This document shows, one piece after another, positions 44,058 through 53,665 of a stretch of DNA of 64,000 bases; the stretch's first letter is position 1, and every line of letters begins with the position of its first letter. The DNA is from Pelosinus propionicus DSM 13327 (GTDB taxonomy: Bacteria > Bacillota > Negativicutes > DSM-13327), in the NCBI RefSeq assembly GCF_900114615.1, contig NZ_FOTS01000007.1, positions 1 to 64,000 on the forward strand, in the 5' to 3' direction. Below the pieces are notes generated by a model. It made no database searches and had not been told where the DNA came from. It saw only the letters and a list, made by a program, of their open reading frames with translations. The position numbers and the translations under genes were made by a program.

Positions 44058-44963
44058 ATGAAACAATTAACTGTAAAGAATATTTTATTACTGAGTTTAC
44101 TATTCGTATTTGGAGTAGCAGGAGCTGCCTGGGCTAGCGAAACATCTCCAACTAATTTAACGACAGAGCAGTGGAGAGGACATAGTTTTACCTTTCTTGC
44201 TTTGCCAGCTGATAAGCAAGCTGCTGGATACGAATTTTTTCCGGTGGATCAGGCAGAGCGTGGATTCCAAGGGGATCGTACAGTTCGCATCTCCTATGAT
44301 GGTTATGTTGGGAAAGACGTAATTGTTACAGAACTTATAGCCTTTCCAGCCGGCTATAATCAGCATGAATATCTGGTTTATCTAACAGTAAAGGACACAG
44401 GGGAAAAATTGGTGGGCCGCACGATGCGTGGTCAATTAGAGGGAGTGGTATTAACAGCTGATCTGGTCAATGCCAAAGAACAATTCTTGGGAAAAGTAGT
44501 TTATCCTAAGTTTAGAGAGCTGTCTGGTGTATATGTACCCAATGTAAACACAATGTCAGCAACAGTGCCAGCTTCAATTGGCGGACCAGCCACAGTGGTT
44601 GATGTGTATACGGGGAATCAATCTCAAGATCCGATTTGGTTGGTTCTTTCTATAAATGGAGAAAAGGCAATTTTGCCTATTGCTTACAGCTGGACCAATA
44701 TACCAGTAAGTTCTTGGACAGAAATTCCGCCATGGCAAGAGGCTTTATTTACTGAGGATCCAAGAATAAGCTTTGGCTGGTCCCTAGATGCGTGGAATAA
44801 GATTGAAAGCGGTATTGTAGAGGAAGGTATGACGAAAGAACAAATACGCCTTAGCTGGGGGAAGCCTGTTCGCATGGAAGACGATGATATGAGTTGGATA
44901 TACGGTACAAAAAAACTTGGCTTTACTGGCGATGTATTACACTCGATTGAAACGGTAGAGTAG
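44058..44963 (+). CDS. Secreted protein with SmpA-like C-terminal motif
   Basis: A 301-residue exported protein. The signal peptide is NILLLSLLFVFGVAGAAWAS (about residues 8-27, cut after WA). The body is beta-rich and unfamiliar. The C-terminal 40 residues contain EEGMTKEQIRLSWGKPVRMEDDD, which has the GM-T-x-x-Q-V/I-x-x-x-x-G-x-P motif of SmpA/OmlA-type domains usually found on the outer membrane. This fits a two-membrane Firmicute. No neighbouring gene explains its role. AAGGAGAG precedes the start. Confidence 0.75.
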   Translation: MKQLTVKNILLLSLLFVFGVAGAAWASETSPTNLTTEQWRGHSFTFLALPADKQAAGYEFFPVDQAERGFQGDRTVRISYDGYVGKDVIVTELIAFPAGYNQHEYLVYLTVKDTGEKLVGRTMRGQLEGVVLTADLVNAKEQFLGKVVYPKFRELSGVYVPNVNTMSATVPASIGGPATVVDVYTGNQSQDPIWLVLSINGEKAILPIAYSWTNIPVSSWTEIPPWQEALFTEDPRISFGWSLDAWNKIESGIVEEGMTKEQIRLSWGKPVRMEDDDMSWIYGTKKLGFTGDVLHSIETVE

Positions 44964-45017
44964 GTCTTTCGTAACTCGCAATCGAAAGACGAAATGAAAA
45001 GATTGGGGGAATACGGA

Positions 45018-45305
45018 GTGGAAAAACGTAATATGTATTTAGAAAAGATTGAGGCTAATATAGACAAATATAATGATAAATTGGCTGATTTTAAAATAAG
45101 AGTTACTGAGGTTCAGTCAGATCTGAAATCCGAATATCTTTTGCAAGTGGATAACCTTGAAAAAAAGAGAGATGAGTTTGTGGAAAAATACGGACAAATT
45201 AGAGAAACTAGTGAACATGCGTGGGAAGATGTAAAAGAAGGTACTGAAAAAGCATGGGCAGAATTAGAGGATTCAATTGAGAAGGCGGTTTCTCGATTTA
45301 AGTAA
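45018..45305 (+). CDS. Coiled-coil protein, possible stress-response protein
   Basis: A 95-residue, highly charged, almost entirely helical protein: NIDKYNDKLADFKIRVTEVQSDLKSEYLLQVDNLEKKRDEFVEKY and then EHAWEDVKEGTEKAWAELEDSIEKAVSRF. The pattern of Lys/Glu and heptad hydrophobics resembles small coiled-coil stress proteins such as the sll1863 type (from memory, not checked). GTG 45018 has GGGGGA eight bases upstream; the frame begins at ATG 44994 and a start there is possible. The GlsB-like gene follows, so a stress pair is plausible. Confidence 0.65.
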   Translation: MEKRNMYLEKIEANIDKYNDKLADFKIRVTEVQSDLKSEYLLQVDNLEKKRDEFVEKYGQIRETSEHAWEDVKEGTEKAWAELEDSIEKAVSRFK

Positions 45306-45340
45306 TCCAGATGACATAAGTAGAGACGTTTCAGTTAAAT

Positions 45341-45379
45341 TTCATTAGCGAAAGAAGTTAAGCTTCTTTCGCTAATGAA
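45341..45379 (+). repeat. Perfect 17-bp inverted repeat upstream of the GlsB-like gene
   Basis: TTCATTAGCGAAAGAAG (45341-45357) pairs without mismatch with 45363-45379 around TTAAG. It has no T-run and lies immediately upstream of the GAGGGAGGGGG ribosome site, so it may stabilise the mRNA or modulate translation instead of terminating. Confidence 0.7.
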
Positions 45380-45398
45380 CAAGAGGGAGGGGGTAAGT

Positions 45399-45629
45399 AT
45401 GCTTTGGTTTTTAATTATTGGAGTTATTGCGGGCTGGTTAGCTGGTAATCTTACAGAAGGCAGAGGATTTGGCTTAATTGGAGATTTAGTTATAGGGGTT
45501 GTAGGCTCTTTTATCGGTGGGTTCTTGTTTAGTCTTTTGGGTCTAAGTGCTTATGGAACCATTGGTGAAATTATAACGGCAACAATAGGGGCGATTGTAC
45601 TATTATGGATTATGGGGCTGGTTCGGTAA
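45399..45629 (+). CDS. GlsB/YeaQ/YmgE family membrane protein
   Basis: A 76-residue protein with three hydrophobic helices and the family pattern WFLIIGVIAGWLAGNLTEGRGFGLIGDLVIGVVGSFIGGFLFSLLG. Members are linked to general stress or the envelope, with unknown mechanism. ATG 45399 has a purine-rich ribosome site (GAGGGAGGGGG); the longer frame from 45375 overlaps the inverted repeat. Confidence 0.9.
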   Translation: MLWFLIIGVIAGWLAGNLTEGRGFGLIGDLVIGVVGSFIGGFLFSLLGLSAYGTIGEIITATIGAIVLLWIMGLVR

Positions 45630-45687
45630 TATATAAATAGATTGTAAATATGAAGCCGGTAAAATGGAATTGAAAATACCCTATAGG

Positions 45688-45744
45688 AATACTCATATAA
45701 AAAGCTGATCCCAAACATCGGAATCAGCTTTTTATATGAGTATT
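45688..45744. terminator. Long terminator between convergent genes
   Basis: A 22-bp arm 45688-45709 pairs perfectly with 45723-45744; the central part includes AAAAAGCTGAT/ATCAGCTTTTT. It lies between the GlsB-like gene and the convergent chemoreceptor gene and can serve both. Confidence 0.85.
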
Positions 45745-45774
45745 ATGACCGAAAAGACTATTTTAAGGCGCAAG

Positions 45775-47742
45775 CTATATTTTAAACTGATGGACGGATT
45801 GCTGCAGGTCCCCTGCTAAATGGGCTAATCCTTGGCTGGAAGAAGAGATTTCCTGCATAGCTGCTGATTGTTCTTCGGTTGCAGCAGAAATATTTTGTGT
45901 TTGCCCTGCAATATCGCGACTAATGCTATTAACTTCTTGGGCAGCAGAAAGTACTTGTGTGCTATTTGTGACTAAGCGCTCAAGTTCGGTTGTTGTTTCT
46001 TTAGAAATAGCGGCAATATCTTGAACCTGCTGCTCAATTTCTTTAAATGCTTTGCCAGCTTTATTGACGGCATCCATACCTTTTTGTGCTTCGGATGTAC
46101 CAGTAGTCATGGATTGAACTGCATGCTCAGTTTTTTCTTGTATATCATGAATCAGCTCTGCAATTTCTTCAGTAGCGGCTTGTGATTGCTCGGCTAGTTT
46201 TCGGACTTCTTCGGCTACTACGGCAAAACCGCGACCTTGCTCTCCGGCTCTGGCAGCTTCAATAGCAGCATTGAGAGCGAGTAAATTCGTCTGTTTTGCT
46301 ATATTAGAGATTGTTTCCATAATCATTCCAATTTCTTTTGAACGATACCCTAATTCAGTTACTACATTAGAAGAAGCGTTGACTGTTCGTTGGATTTGAT
46401 CCATTTGCGTTATTGCTTCTCTTACATCGTGGCTACCCTCGGATGCGGCTTGAGCTGCCTTATCTGTGATATCGGATGCCTGTTTGACATCGTTTGCACT
46501 TTTTTGTGCACTAGCGGTAATTTGTTCAGCTAAGGCAAGAGTAGTAGTAGATGTTGCGGTTTGTTTTTCTGTTCCTTGGGACGTTTGGTAAATGGATGCA
46601 GAGACTTGGGTGGCAGCCTGAGCTGACTGTTCAGCATTTGCGTTTAGTTCTTCTGCAGAAGAGGCTACCTGCTCTGTAGCCTCAGCTATTTTCCGCATAA
46701 GTGATCGTAAATTTATAGTCATTTTTTCAAAACTTTGTGCTAAACGGCCAATTTCGTCATTGGTTTCAAATCCAAGTGAGGTAAGAGTAAGGTCCCCTTC
46801 GGATATTTTAGTAGCTTCCACTACTAACGTTTCAATGGGATGTAATGTTTTGAAAAGATATCGCCAAGCAATTAGGCCAACAATGAGTAAGCCGAGGCAC
46901 AGCGAAGCAATCATCCATGCGACTGTCGAGTAAAAGCCAATACGAAATTCAGCTGTAGGTAATGTTACTATTGCAAGCCAGTTTGTATTTTTTATTGGAA
47001 TTGCCAGCATCATAGAGTCAATATTTGCAATATCTGTGTCGTTTATTAAATGTCCAGGCTGCTCCTTGAAGCGTTTCATTAAGTTCTCAGGAATCTTTTT
47101 TTGCTCTTTAATAATCTCTTTGTTGGTATGAGCGATTAAAGTTCCATCATCAGCTGCAATGGCGACGACCCCTGAAAATGCTACTTTTACTTCAGCTAAA
47201 AAATTCTGCAGGGTATCTAAGTTGACTGCTTGCAGTACCATTCCAGTAAGTTGATTGTTCACTGTTATCGGTTGGGTGAGAATAATAGAGGGAACTCCAG
47301 TTACTCGATTGATAATAATATCGCTAAGCTGAGATTTCTGGGTACTTATGGTATCTTTAAAAAACTTTCGATCTGATAAATTATCACCGATTACTTTAGC
47401 ATCGTAGGGAGAAATAGCAATTCGAATTCCTTTTGTATCCAGAACATTCAATCGGTCAATACCCCAGGAGACTCCATAATAGGTATTGATTTTAGATTGT
47501 ATTTGCGCAGGATTATTAGATTGTAGATCACTATCAACACCATAGGATTTTCCGCTTTTTGCAAAAGCCTCAAAAAGGTCTTCTACTTGACTTGCAAGCT
47601 GTTCCGTTTGATTATTCATGGCTAACTCCGTACTGCTCAGTGTTTGCTTATATAGCATATAAATTCCTGTACTGCCAACGATGATTCCTGATACGAGCAG
47701 GGCAGCCACGAGTAAAAGGAGTGTTTTTGTTTTAATTGACAT
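45775..47742 (-). CDS. Methyl-accepting chemotaxis protein with dCache sensor
   Basis: A 655-residue transmembrane receptor. Membrane helix 8-28, extracytoplasmic double-Cache sensor (about 35-270; [39 protein letters not shown]), second helix (about 277-300), HAMP (302-355), then the signalling domain with the conserved tip [40 protein letters not shown]. The ligand is not readable from sequence; dCache_1 sensors commonly bind amino acids. ATG 47742 has a GGAGGGAAAAGG ribosome site. Confidence 0.95.
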   Translation of the reverse strand: MSIKTKTLLLLVAALLVSGIIVGSTGIYMLYKQTLSSTELAMNNQTEQLASQVEDLFEAFAKSGKSYGVDSDLQSNNPAQIQSKINTYYGVSWGIDRLNVLDTKGIRIAISPYDAKVIGDNLSDRKFFKDTISTQKSQLSDIIINRVTGVPSIILTQPITVNNQLTGMVLQAVNLDTLQNFLAEVKVAFSGVVAIAADDGTLIAHTNKEIIKEQKKIPENLMKRFKEQPGHLINDTDIANIDSMMLAIPIKNTNWLAIVTLPTAEFRIGFYSTVAWMIASLCLGLLIVGLIAWRYLFKTLHPIETLVVEATKISEGDLTLTSLGFETNDEIGRLAQSFEKMTINLRSLMRKIAEATEQVASSAEELNANAEQSAQAATQVSASIYQTSQGTEKQTATSTTTLALAEQITASAQKSANDVKQASDITDKAAQAASEGSHDVREAITQMDQIQRTVNASSNVVTELGYRSKEIGMIMETISNIAKQTNLLALNAAIEAARAGEQGRGFAVVAEEVRKLAEQSQAATEEIAELIHDIQEKTEHAVQSMTTGTSEAQKGMDAVNKAGKAFKEIEQQVQDIAAISKETTTELERLVTNSTQVLSAAQEVNSISRDIAGQTQNISAATEEQSAAMQEISSSSQGLAHLAGDLQQSVHQFKI

Positions 47743-48061
47743 CCTTTTCCCTCCTAGTCTAGTATAACTTTAAAATTGTAACCAATTTTTAAATTGGCAC
47801 TGCGTTGTGCCGCATATATTATTGCCGAAGAATAAAATGCAAATGATCATATGTATGGCTGGATTACAATTTTACATAACTATAGATATATGACGTTTTA
47901 TCTAATAATCCTTCTTAGGGAGGAAAAATATGTATCTATGAGTCAGTAGAGAGGTATGCAAATGATACAAAAGAAAGCTAATGTGCAAAAGACATTAGCT
48001 TTCTCTGTAATATTAACTTTCATTGCTAATAAAGCAAAGCAATCTCTTAAAATAAGAGAGA
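47743..48061. other. Gene-free stretch between chemoreceptor and LDH-like genes
   Basis: A 319-base gap with no open frame that carries a ribosome site. It holds the chemoreceptor promoter region, with a GGCAC/GTGCC palindrome near 47798-47812, and the hairpin that ends the LDH-like gene. Nothing else was recognised. Confidence 0.5.
47964..48004 (-). terminator. Terminator of the LDH-like gene
   Basis: AGAAAGCTAATGT (47972-47984) pairs perfectly with ACATTAGCTTTCT (47992-48004). On the minus strand the stem is followed by TTTTGTATC, so it ends the upstream LDH-like gene. Confidence 0.75.
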
Positions 48062-49024
48062 TTATTTTATCAATCCTACGGACTTCATGACAGTTGAGAT
48101 GCTTTGGCAACTATGCTGAAGTTTTTTTATTTCCTCGTCGGATAGGGAGACCTCAATGCGTCTTTCGATACCTTCTTCTGTAATGAGGCAGGGAAGACTC
48201 AAGGCAACATGATTTAAACCATATTCTCCTTGGAGAGTGGTAGAGACAGGAAAGATACTACGTTCATTAAATAGAACGGCTCTGGCAAGATGACAAGCTG
48301 CCATTGCAATACCAGAATTCGTGCAGCCTTTAAGATTGAGAACATCATAGGCGACAGAGATAACACTAGCAGCAGTCTTTTCTAGATCTAGAGACTCATC
48401 AGGCTGGAAATAGTTGTCTAGCTGATTGTAAGGAACTCCAGCGATATTGACAAGGCTCCAAGCTGGGAATGCGGAATTACCATGTTCGCCAAGCATATAA
48501 CCATGGATATTTTTAGGATCTACTTTATACTTATTTGCTAGAATACTTCTAAAACGTGCCGTTTCAAGGGTTGTTCCAGTACCAAAGATTTTATTCTTAG
48601 GATAACCAAAGAAGTTTTGCGCATAATAGACCATAATATCCAAGGGATTGGTGATCATGATGATAACAGCATCTTTGGTATATTGGGTGATGGAGGTCAT
48701 TACATCCTTCATCACTTCTACATTTCTGCCAGCAAGCGTTAGGCGATCAGGAATTTCACCTGGCAGAATACTAGGGCCGGCAGCGATGATAATCACTCGT
48801 GCATCTTTGCACTCTTCAAACGTTCCAGCATGGATATTTACGTTTGTGCCAGTGGAAAAAGGGATTGAGTGTGTGGAATCTAAGGCTTCACCTTGGGCTT
48901 TTTCACTGATAATATCGATTACAGCAATTTCGGATACAAAATTAAAGGATAATGCACAATTTAATACTGCCGAGCCTACATGACCCGTACCAACAATGAC
49001 AAGCTTATTTTTGGTTGCATTCAT
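48062..49024 (-). CDS. L-lactate/malate dehydrogenase family protein
   Basis: A 320-residue NAD-dependent 2-hydroxyacid dehydrogenase. It shows VIVGTGHVGSAV (9-20), the NAD-binding Asp in VIDIISEKAQGEALD, NPLDIMVYY, and the catalytic His181 in LGEHGNSAFPAW. Two features are odd. The substrate loop reads AAGPSILPGEIPDRLTLAGRN (82-101), with Ile85/Leu86 where lactate dehydrogenases have Gln and malate enzymes Arg, and it is about two residues longer. The segment TTLETARFR (151-159) has Glu154 where the family has catalytic Asp. Its substrate could therefore be a branched or aromatic 2-oxoacid instead of pyruvate (inference). It stands alone with a terminator. Confidence 0.85.
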   Translation of the reverse strand: MNATKNKLVIVGTGHVGSAVLNCALSFNFVSEIAVIDIISEKAQGEALDSTHSIPFSTGTNVNIHAGTFEECKDARVIIIAAGPSILPGEIPDRLTLAGRNVEVMKDVMTSITQYTKDAVIIMITNPLDIMVYYAQNFFGYPKNKIFGTGTTLETARFRSILANKYKVDPKNIHGYMLGEHGNSAFPAWSLVNIAGVPYNQLDNYFQPDESLDLEKTAASVISVAYDVLNLKGCTNSGIAMAACHLARAVLFNERSIFPVSTTLQGEYGLNHVALSLPCLITEEGIERRIEVSLSDEEIKKLQHSCQSISTVMKSVGLIK

Positions 49025-49137
49025 AGATAAATTTCCTCCAGTTTAATTGATTTATTTATAATGATACAAACATTTTAATCCCGAGTTTTCTATAAGTCAA
49101 AAAAATAAGTTGCTTATACTTTTTTGACTTTATACTG

Positions 49138-49905
49138 TTATAGCTTGAGTTGGAGATTGTATGTGGAATCTTGCCATGAACTTTGGGAGGAATGATATTT
49201 TCGTTCAGCAAAGGTGACCCAGCCATCTTGCCTGATGAGTAAGAGTGTAGAAGACCGTGTTCCATATTCTGGACTTGCAATAAAAATCGGGGAGAGAGTA
49301 CGTTCTAAATCCAAGCCAACCCCTGTGTTTGGCAGCAGATCATCAGCGGCTTTTTCTTCATTGGTCAGAATATGCCATAGATCGTCTTCGCAGACCTCCT
49401 CTTTAGTCAGGCATTGTATTAATTGCTGACGACCTTTTTCTAATTTAGGCCAGGGAGTGTTCAATAGATGATTGCAAAGTCCATGGACTCCAGGAACAAT
49501 GGGATGTACTTGTCCTTGTTTGTTCCCATAATACCATAAGGAGTGTAGATCGCCAACAAGGAGATTAAAACCATTATACTGATCAGCTTGTTTACAGATA
49601 TCTTCCAAATACTCCTGGGGTGATTGCTGATTCTTGAGATAATTGGCAACTAAATGTCCTCTAGAGAGTGGATTTACTGTATGCTGGCTAGGGTCTCGAT
49701 AATTGGTTAGGGCTGCAAAGCGTCCATGAACAGTGATTCCCATCCAAGTACCAAGTTCTTTTAAATCCCTTCCAGCTAGAATATCAGGTTGATCCGACCA
49801 ATAGTGGGCTGGGGATGTGGGACGAGAATAAAACTCATCTCGATTTGCAGCAATAATCAAAGGATAGTTGGGATGATATTTGTAAGCAAATAGAATTAAG
49901 CACAT
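49138..49905 (-). CDS. TANGO2/NRDE family protein
   Basis: A 255-residue protein beginning MCLILFAYKYHPNYPLIIAANRDEFYSRPTSPA, the conserved Cys2 and NRDE signature of the Transport and Golgi Organization 2 family, which adopts an Ntn-hydrolase-like fold. GRDLKELGTWMGI and FAALTNYRDP are further conserved segments. Suggested roles in other organisms include acyl-CoA or haem handling; none is settled, and none is claimed here. The start has GGGAGGTCATTGC upstream. Confidence 0.93.
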   Translation of the reverse strand: MCLILFAYKYHPNYPLIIAANRDEFYSRPTSPAHYWSDQPDILAGRDLKELGTWMGITVHGRFAALTNYRDPSQHTVNPLSRGHLVANYLKNQQSPQEYLEDICKQADQYNGFNLLVGDLHSLWYYGNKQGQVHPIVPGVHGLCNHLLNTPWPKLEKGRQQLIQCLTKEEVCEDDLWHILTNEEKAADDLLPNTGVGLDLERTLSPIFIASPEYGTRSSTLLLIRQDGWVTFAERKYHSSQSSWQDSTYNLQLKL

Positions 49906-50098
49906 GTTAGCAATGACCTCCCTTTATGTTAAGGTTCTCCAAAAAAATACCTGGCACCTTCAAGATAAATATAAAAAAATCCCAAGGAAATATTGTATTT
50001 TTGCCAGTAGGAATTCAAGCTGGTATTGTATTGGGAGAATTAACAAATACTAGCCATTAAAGATAATGATCTTTTTAAATAAACTGGGAGGAAACGGA

Positions 50099-50641
50099 AT
50101 GAAAAAATTTATTTGTACAATTTGTGGATATGTTCACGAAGGGGAAGAAGCGCCTGACAAATGTCCAATTTGTAAAGCTGGTAAAGAACAGTTTAAAGAA
50201 ATGACTGGAAAATTAGCTTGGGCAGATGAACATCGCATTGGCATAGGAAAGGATATACCTGGAGAAATTGTTGAAGGATTACGTGCCAATTTTATGGGAG
50301 AATGTACAGAGGTTGGGATGTATTTGGCTATGTCCCGGCAGGCGGATCGGCAAGGTTATCCAGAAGTCGCAGAGGCTTATCGTCGTATTGCTTATGAAGA
50401 AGCAGATCATGCTGCTAAATTTGCCGAGATCTTAGGGGAGGTCGTTGTGGCAGATACCAAAGCTAACTTAACAGCAAGGGTAGAAGCAGAGTATGGTGCA
50501 TGTGATGGCAAGAAGAAACTAGCGACATTGGCAAAACAGCATAATTTAGATGCGATTCATGATACTGTACACGAGATGTGTAAGGATGAAGCTAGGCATG
50601 GGTGCGCTTTTGCAGGCTTACTCGATCGATATTTTAAGTGA
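50099..50641 (+). CDS. Reverse rubrerythrin (peroxide reductase)
   Basis: A 180-residue di-iron protein that reduces hydrogen peroxide or oxygen in anaerobes. The N-terminal rubredoxin-like FeS(Cys)4 site ([23 protein letters not shown]) precedes the four-helix di-iron domain, the opposite order to classical rubrerythrin. Metal ligands are visible in [28 protein letters not shown] and [19 protein letters not shown] precedes ATG 50099; the frame to 50066 is not favoured. A DUF1540 protein follows after 12 bases in the same operon. Confidence 0.95.
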   Translation: MKKFICTICGYVHEGEEAPDKCPICKAGKEQFKEMTGKLAWADEHRIGIGKDIPGEIVEGLRANFMGECTEVGMYLAMSRQADRQGYPEVAEAYRRIAYEEADHAAKFAEILGEVVVADTKANLTARVEAEYGACDGKKKLATLAKQHNLDAIHDTVHEMCKDEARHGCAFAGLLDRYFK

Positions 50642-50653
50642 GGAGGAATTAAC

Positions 50654-50974
50654 ATGGCAAAAATCAATTGTAAAGTTATGAACTGTTCCCATAATCAATC
50701 GGGTGAATGTTATGCAAACTGTATTGATATTGTTGGCGGTTCTGCAAAAAAAGAATGTGATACCTGTTGTGGTTCATTTTTAGACAGCCGGCATTACTCT
50801 GAACTGACAAACAATACGTTAAGTATGGGCTCTTGTGATTGTTTAAAATGTACTGTTGCTGCTTGCAGCTATAATGACAATCGACTCTGTACGCTTGACC
50901 AGATTCAAGTGAGCGGAGAAAGAGTCGAGTTCTATACGCAAACGGAGTGTTCCAGCTTTCAGCAAAGAGAGTAG
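50654..50974 (+). CDS. DUF1540 cysteine-rich protein, two domains
   Basis: A 106-residue protein with two DUF1540 units. The first is INCKVMNCSHNQSGECYANCIDI...CDTC (about residues 3-39), the second CLKCTVAACSYNDNRLCTLDQIQVSG...CSSF (about 62-101). Each has four or more cysteines in the C-x3-4-C-x6-7-C pattern, suggesting metal or disulphide binding. Members are common in spore-forming Firmicutes and have unknown function. It is translated from AGGAGG just after the reverse rubrerythrin gene. Confidence 0.9.
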   Translation: MAKINCKVMNCSHNQSGECYANCIDIVGGSAKKECDTCCGSFLDSRHYSELTNNTLSMGSCDCLKCTVAACSYNDNRLCTLDQIQVSGERVEFYTQTECSSFQQRE

Positions 50975-51020
50975 CAGGTAACTTAATAGGAAAAGAAACA
51001 TCTACTTATAAGGATCCCCC

Positions 51021-51075
51021 AAATAAATGAAGCTCACTCTTATTGATGTATGAGTGAGCTTCATTTATTTTTTGC
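51021..51075. terminator. Terminator between convergent genes
   Basis: AAATAAATGAAGCTCACTC (51021-51039) pairs perfectly with 51052-51070, followed by TTTTTT on the plus strand. It stops the reverse rubrerythrin operon and the convergent metal-ATPase gene. Confidence 0.85.
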
Positions 51076-51081
51076 GCAGTA

Positions 51082-53655
51082 TTAGTTTATTTTTCGCATT
51101 AAACGCATTCCATTTAATGTTACTAGAATAGATGAACCTGTATCTGCGAAAACTGCTAGCCACAAATTTGCTATACCGGTGAAAGTTAAAATAACAAAAA
51201 TGACTTTCACTATGATTGAAAAACTGATATTCTGCTTAATGATGGATAGTGTCTTATTACTGAGTTTGATTACATAGGCTAGTTTTCCAAGATCATCAGA
51301 CATCAGCGCAATATCGGCTGTTTCCAGAGCCGTATCTGAGCCCGCCACCCCCATGGCAACGCCAATTGTAGAGGCAGCCATTGCAGGAGCATCATTGACT
51401 CCATCGCCCACCATAGCAACATTTTGATAGTTAGTTAATAACTCATTTATAGTTGCAACCTTATCTTGAGGCAATAGCTCGCTATAGAGTGTATCAATGT
51501 TTAGTTCTTTTGCGATCGAGCCAGCTACTTGTCGATTATCGCCTGTCAACATGGCAATATGTTTTATGCCTGCTTCCCGAAGCTGTACAAGGGCATCCTT
51601 ACTATTTTCCCGTAGAGTATCAGCCACTGCGATCATACCATGGAGGTTATCTTGGGTTCCAAGCAGCATAAGAGTTTTGCCTTGCTGCTGCAAATCGGTG
51701 ATTTGTTTTTGATATGGAGATAAATCCAATCCCAAATCTTCAAACAAGCGTGGATTGCCGATAAATATAGTTTGGCTGTTTATATCGGCCTGTGCCCCTA
51801 GTCCTACCAAGGCTTTAAAATTGGTTACTGATCGTAATGTTAACCCTGCCGATTTTTCTACAATTGCAACAGCCAATGGATGTTCAGACCATTTTTCAAT
51901 AGAGGCTGCAGTGGTTAAAACATCTTCTTGACTGCTGTTTATAGAAATAATATCTGTAACTCGGGGATGGCCATGAGTTAAGGTACCCGTTTTATCAAAG
52001 GCGATGGCCCGTATGGTGCCCATTTGCTCTAGGTAGGCGCCACCTTTAATAAGAACACCATTTCTCGAAGAGTTACCAATAGCTGAAACGATAGACACAG
52101 GTGTGGAAATAACCAGAGCGCAAGGGCAAGATATAACAAGAAGAACCAAACCTTTGTAGAACCACGGAGAGAATGGCTGATTGAAGAGCAGCCAAGGTAC
52201 GACCATGATTCCAGCAGCAATTGCTAATACTGCTGGTGTATAGTATTTTGCGAACAGATCAACAAACTGTTGGGAGGGAGCCTTCTGTGACTGTGCTTCT
52301 TCAACCAAATGCATAATCTTGGCAAGAGTAGAGTCGGTAGCAATTTTAGTAACTTCAATTTCTAATGCACCATGTTCGTTGACGGTGCCCGCATATACCC
52401 CGTCCCCGATTGTTTTTTCTACCGGTAAGGATTCTCCTGTAATTGTCGCTTGGTTCACAGCAGATGTTCCGTTTTTAACAATACCATCCATAGCAATACG
52501 TTCACCAGGCTTTACGATAATGTGATCGCCAATCACTATTTCTTCTACAGGTAACTTTTGTTCCAGTCCATTACGCACAACTAAAGCTTCCGCTGGAGCT
52601 AATTCCATAAGAGCTCGGATCGATTGTCTTGTTTTATCCATTGTATAGGTTTGGAGCGTGTTGCCAAAGGAAAACAAAAAAGCAACTGTTGCCCCTTCTC
52701 CCCACTCTCCTATGGCAAAAGCTCCAATAACAGCTACTGTCATCAGAAAATTCATATCAAAAGTAAGGGATCGCATGCTGTAAAAGCCACTTTTCGCGGT
52801 GCTGTATCCGCCGATAATGGCAGCTAGAACATATAAGGGAACAATGAAGATATCACCAATAGCCAGCCAATCAAGGATCATGCTGATTGCTAGTATAATT
52901 CCGGAACCTATTGTAGCTTGGGTTTTAGGATTGTTCCACCATTCCTCCTGGATTTTGGCATGTTGTATCGATTGGGTATTCATTTCTGCTTTGTAACCTA
53001 CTTGTGAGACTGCCTGTATAATAGCAGAATCGGTAGTTGCATGCTCTACCGTTAATTTTGCGGCAGCAAAGTTTACATTTGCTGAGTGCACTCCAGTAAG
53101 AGTGGAGAGATGTTTTTCCAGCTTATTAGCGCAATCACCGCAATCAAGTCCAGAGACGGTAAAGACAGACTTATGAAATTGGGACTGTTGATTAATAGCG
53201 TTTATTAGACTGGCTTTATATCCAAAACTGCTAACGATTTTTGCAATTTCCGCAGCTTGAATTATAGTATGATTATGCGTCACTTTCATCTTTGCAGTAG
53301 CAAAGTTGACCTTCACGTCCAGAATACCTTCTTGCTTTCTGAGACCTTTTTCCAATTTAATAGCGCAGTCTCCACAGTCGAGTCCGGTAATGGTAAAGTT
53401 ATTTACGCTAATATCACTTTTAGCAGTAGCTGGAGCAGCTGGGTGTGAACAGCAATCGCAATGCTCTTCAATAGCATCGGCTTCTTCATCTAGGTGTCCC
53501 GTATGATTCCTATCAGCATCAGTGGGAGAATCCTCTGGCGAGCAGCAGCTGCAGGATGGTATTTCCGGCTGTGTCAATGCTGCACTGGATTCAGAGCAGC
53601 AGCTATCGTTACAGGAATGTTTTGTCTCCCCTATGAATTGAGTTTTATTTGCCAT
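51082..53655 (-). CDS. cadA: Cd/Zn/Pb-exporting P1B-type ATPase
   Basis: An 857-residue inner-membrane pump that expels Cd2+, Zn2+ or Pb2+. The N-terminus (about 1-80) is Cys- and His-rich. Two HMA domains follow, each with GLDCGDC (metal-binding CxxC; near residues 93 and 167). Eight membrane helices carry the transport motif VISCPCALVISTP, and the cytosolic loops carry TGESLPVEK, DKTGTLTHG with the phosphorylated Asp, SEHPLA, TGDNRQ and GDGVNDAPAMA. ATG 53655 is preceded by TAGGAGTGAG; the frame to 53724 runs into the repressor gene. It is co-transcribed with the ArsR repressor 10 bases upstream. Confidence 0.96.
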   Translation of the reverse strand: MANKTQFIGETKHSCNDSCCSESSAALTQPEIPSCSCCSPEDSPTDADRNHTGHLDEEADAIEEHCDCCSHPAAPATAKSDISVNNFTITGLDCGDCAIKLEKGLRKQEGILDVKVNFATAKMKVTHNHTIIQAAEIAKIVSSFGYKASLINAINQQSQFHKSVFTVSGLDCGDCANKLEKHLSTLTGVHSANVNFAAAKLTVEHATTDSAIIQAVSQVGYKAEMNTQSIQHAKIQEEWWNNPKTQATIGSGIILAISMILDWLAIGDIFIVPLYVLAAIIGGYSTAKSGFYSMRSLTFDMNFLMTVAVIGAFAIGEWGEGATVAFLFSFGNTLQTYTMDKTRQSIRALMELAPAEALVVRNGLEQKLPVEEIVIGDHIIVKPGERIAMDGIVKNGTSAVNQATITGESLPVEKTIGDGVYAGTVNEHGALEIEVTKIATDSTLAKIMHLVEEAQSQKAPSQQFVDLFAKYYTPAVLAIAAGIMVVPWLLFNQPFSPWFYKGLVLLVISCPCALVISTPVSIVSAIGNSSRNGVLIKGGAYLEQMGTIRAIAFDKTGTLTHGHPRVTDIISINSSQEDVLTTAASIEKWSEHPLAVAIVEKSAGLTLRSVTNFKALVGLGAQADINSQTIFIGNPRLFEDLGLDLSPYQKQITDLQQQGKTLMLLGTQDNLHGMIAVADTLRENSKDALVQLREAGIKHIAMLTGDNRQVAGSIAKELNIDTLYSELLPQDKVATINELLTNYQNVAMVGDGVNDAPAMAASTIGVAMGVAGSDTALETADIALMSDDLGKLAYVIKLSNKTLSIIKQNISFSIIVKVIFVILTFTGIANLWLAVFADTGSSILVTLNGMRLMRKIN

Positions 53656-53665
53656 GGTCTCACTC

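Noticed and set aside
45341-45379. Terminator between the coiled-coil and GlsB-like genes
   Set aside because: The stem is perfect but there is no T-run, and the ribosome site of the next gene follows directly; listed as an inverted repeat.
47793-47815. Sigma-54 promoter near GGCACTGCGTTGTGCC
   Set aside because: The GG-GC spacing is eleven bases, not ten, on the plus strand, and the minus strand does not fit; only a palindrome is noted.
49924-49980. Sigma-54 promoter candidate at a TGGCACC sequence
   Set aside because: There is no matching TTGC element at the required ten-base GG-GC spacing.
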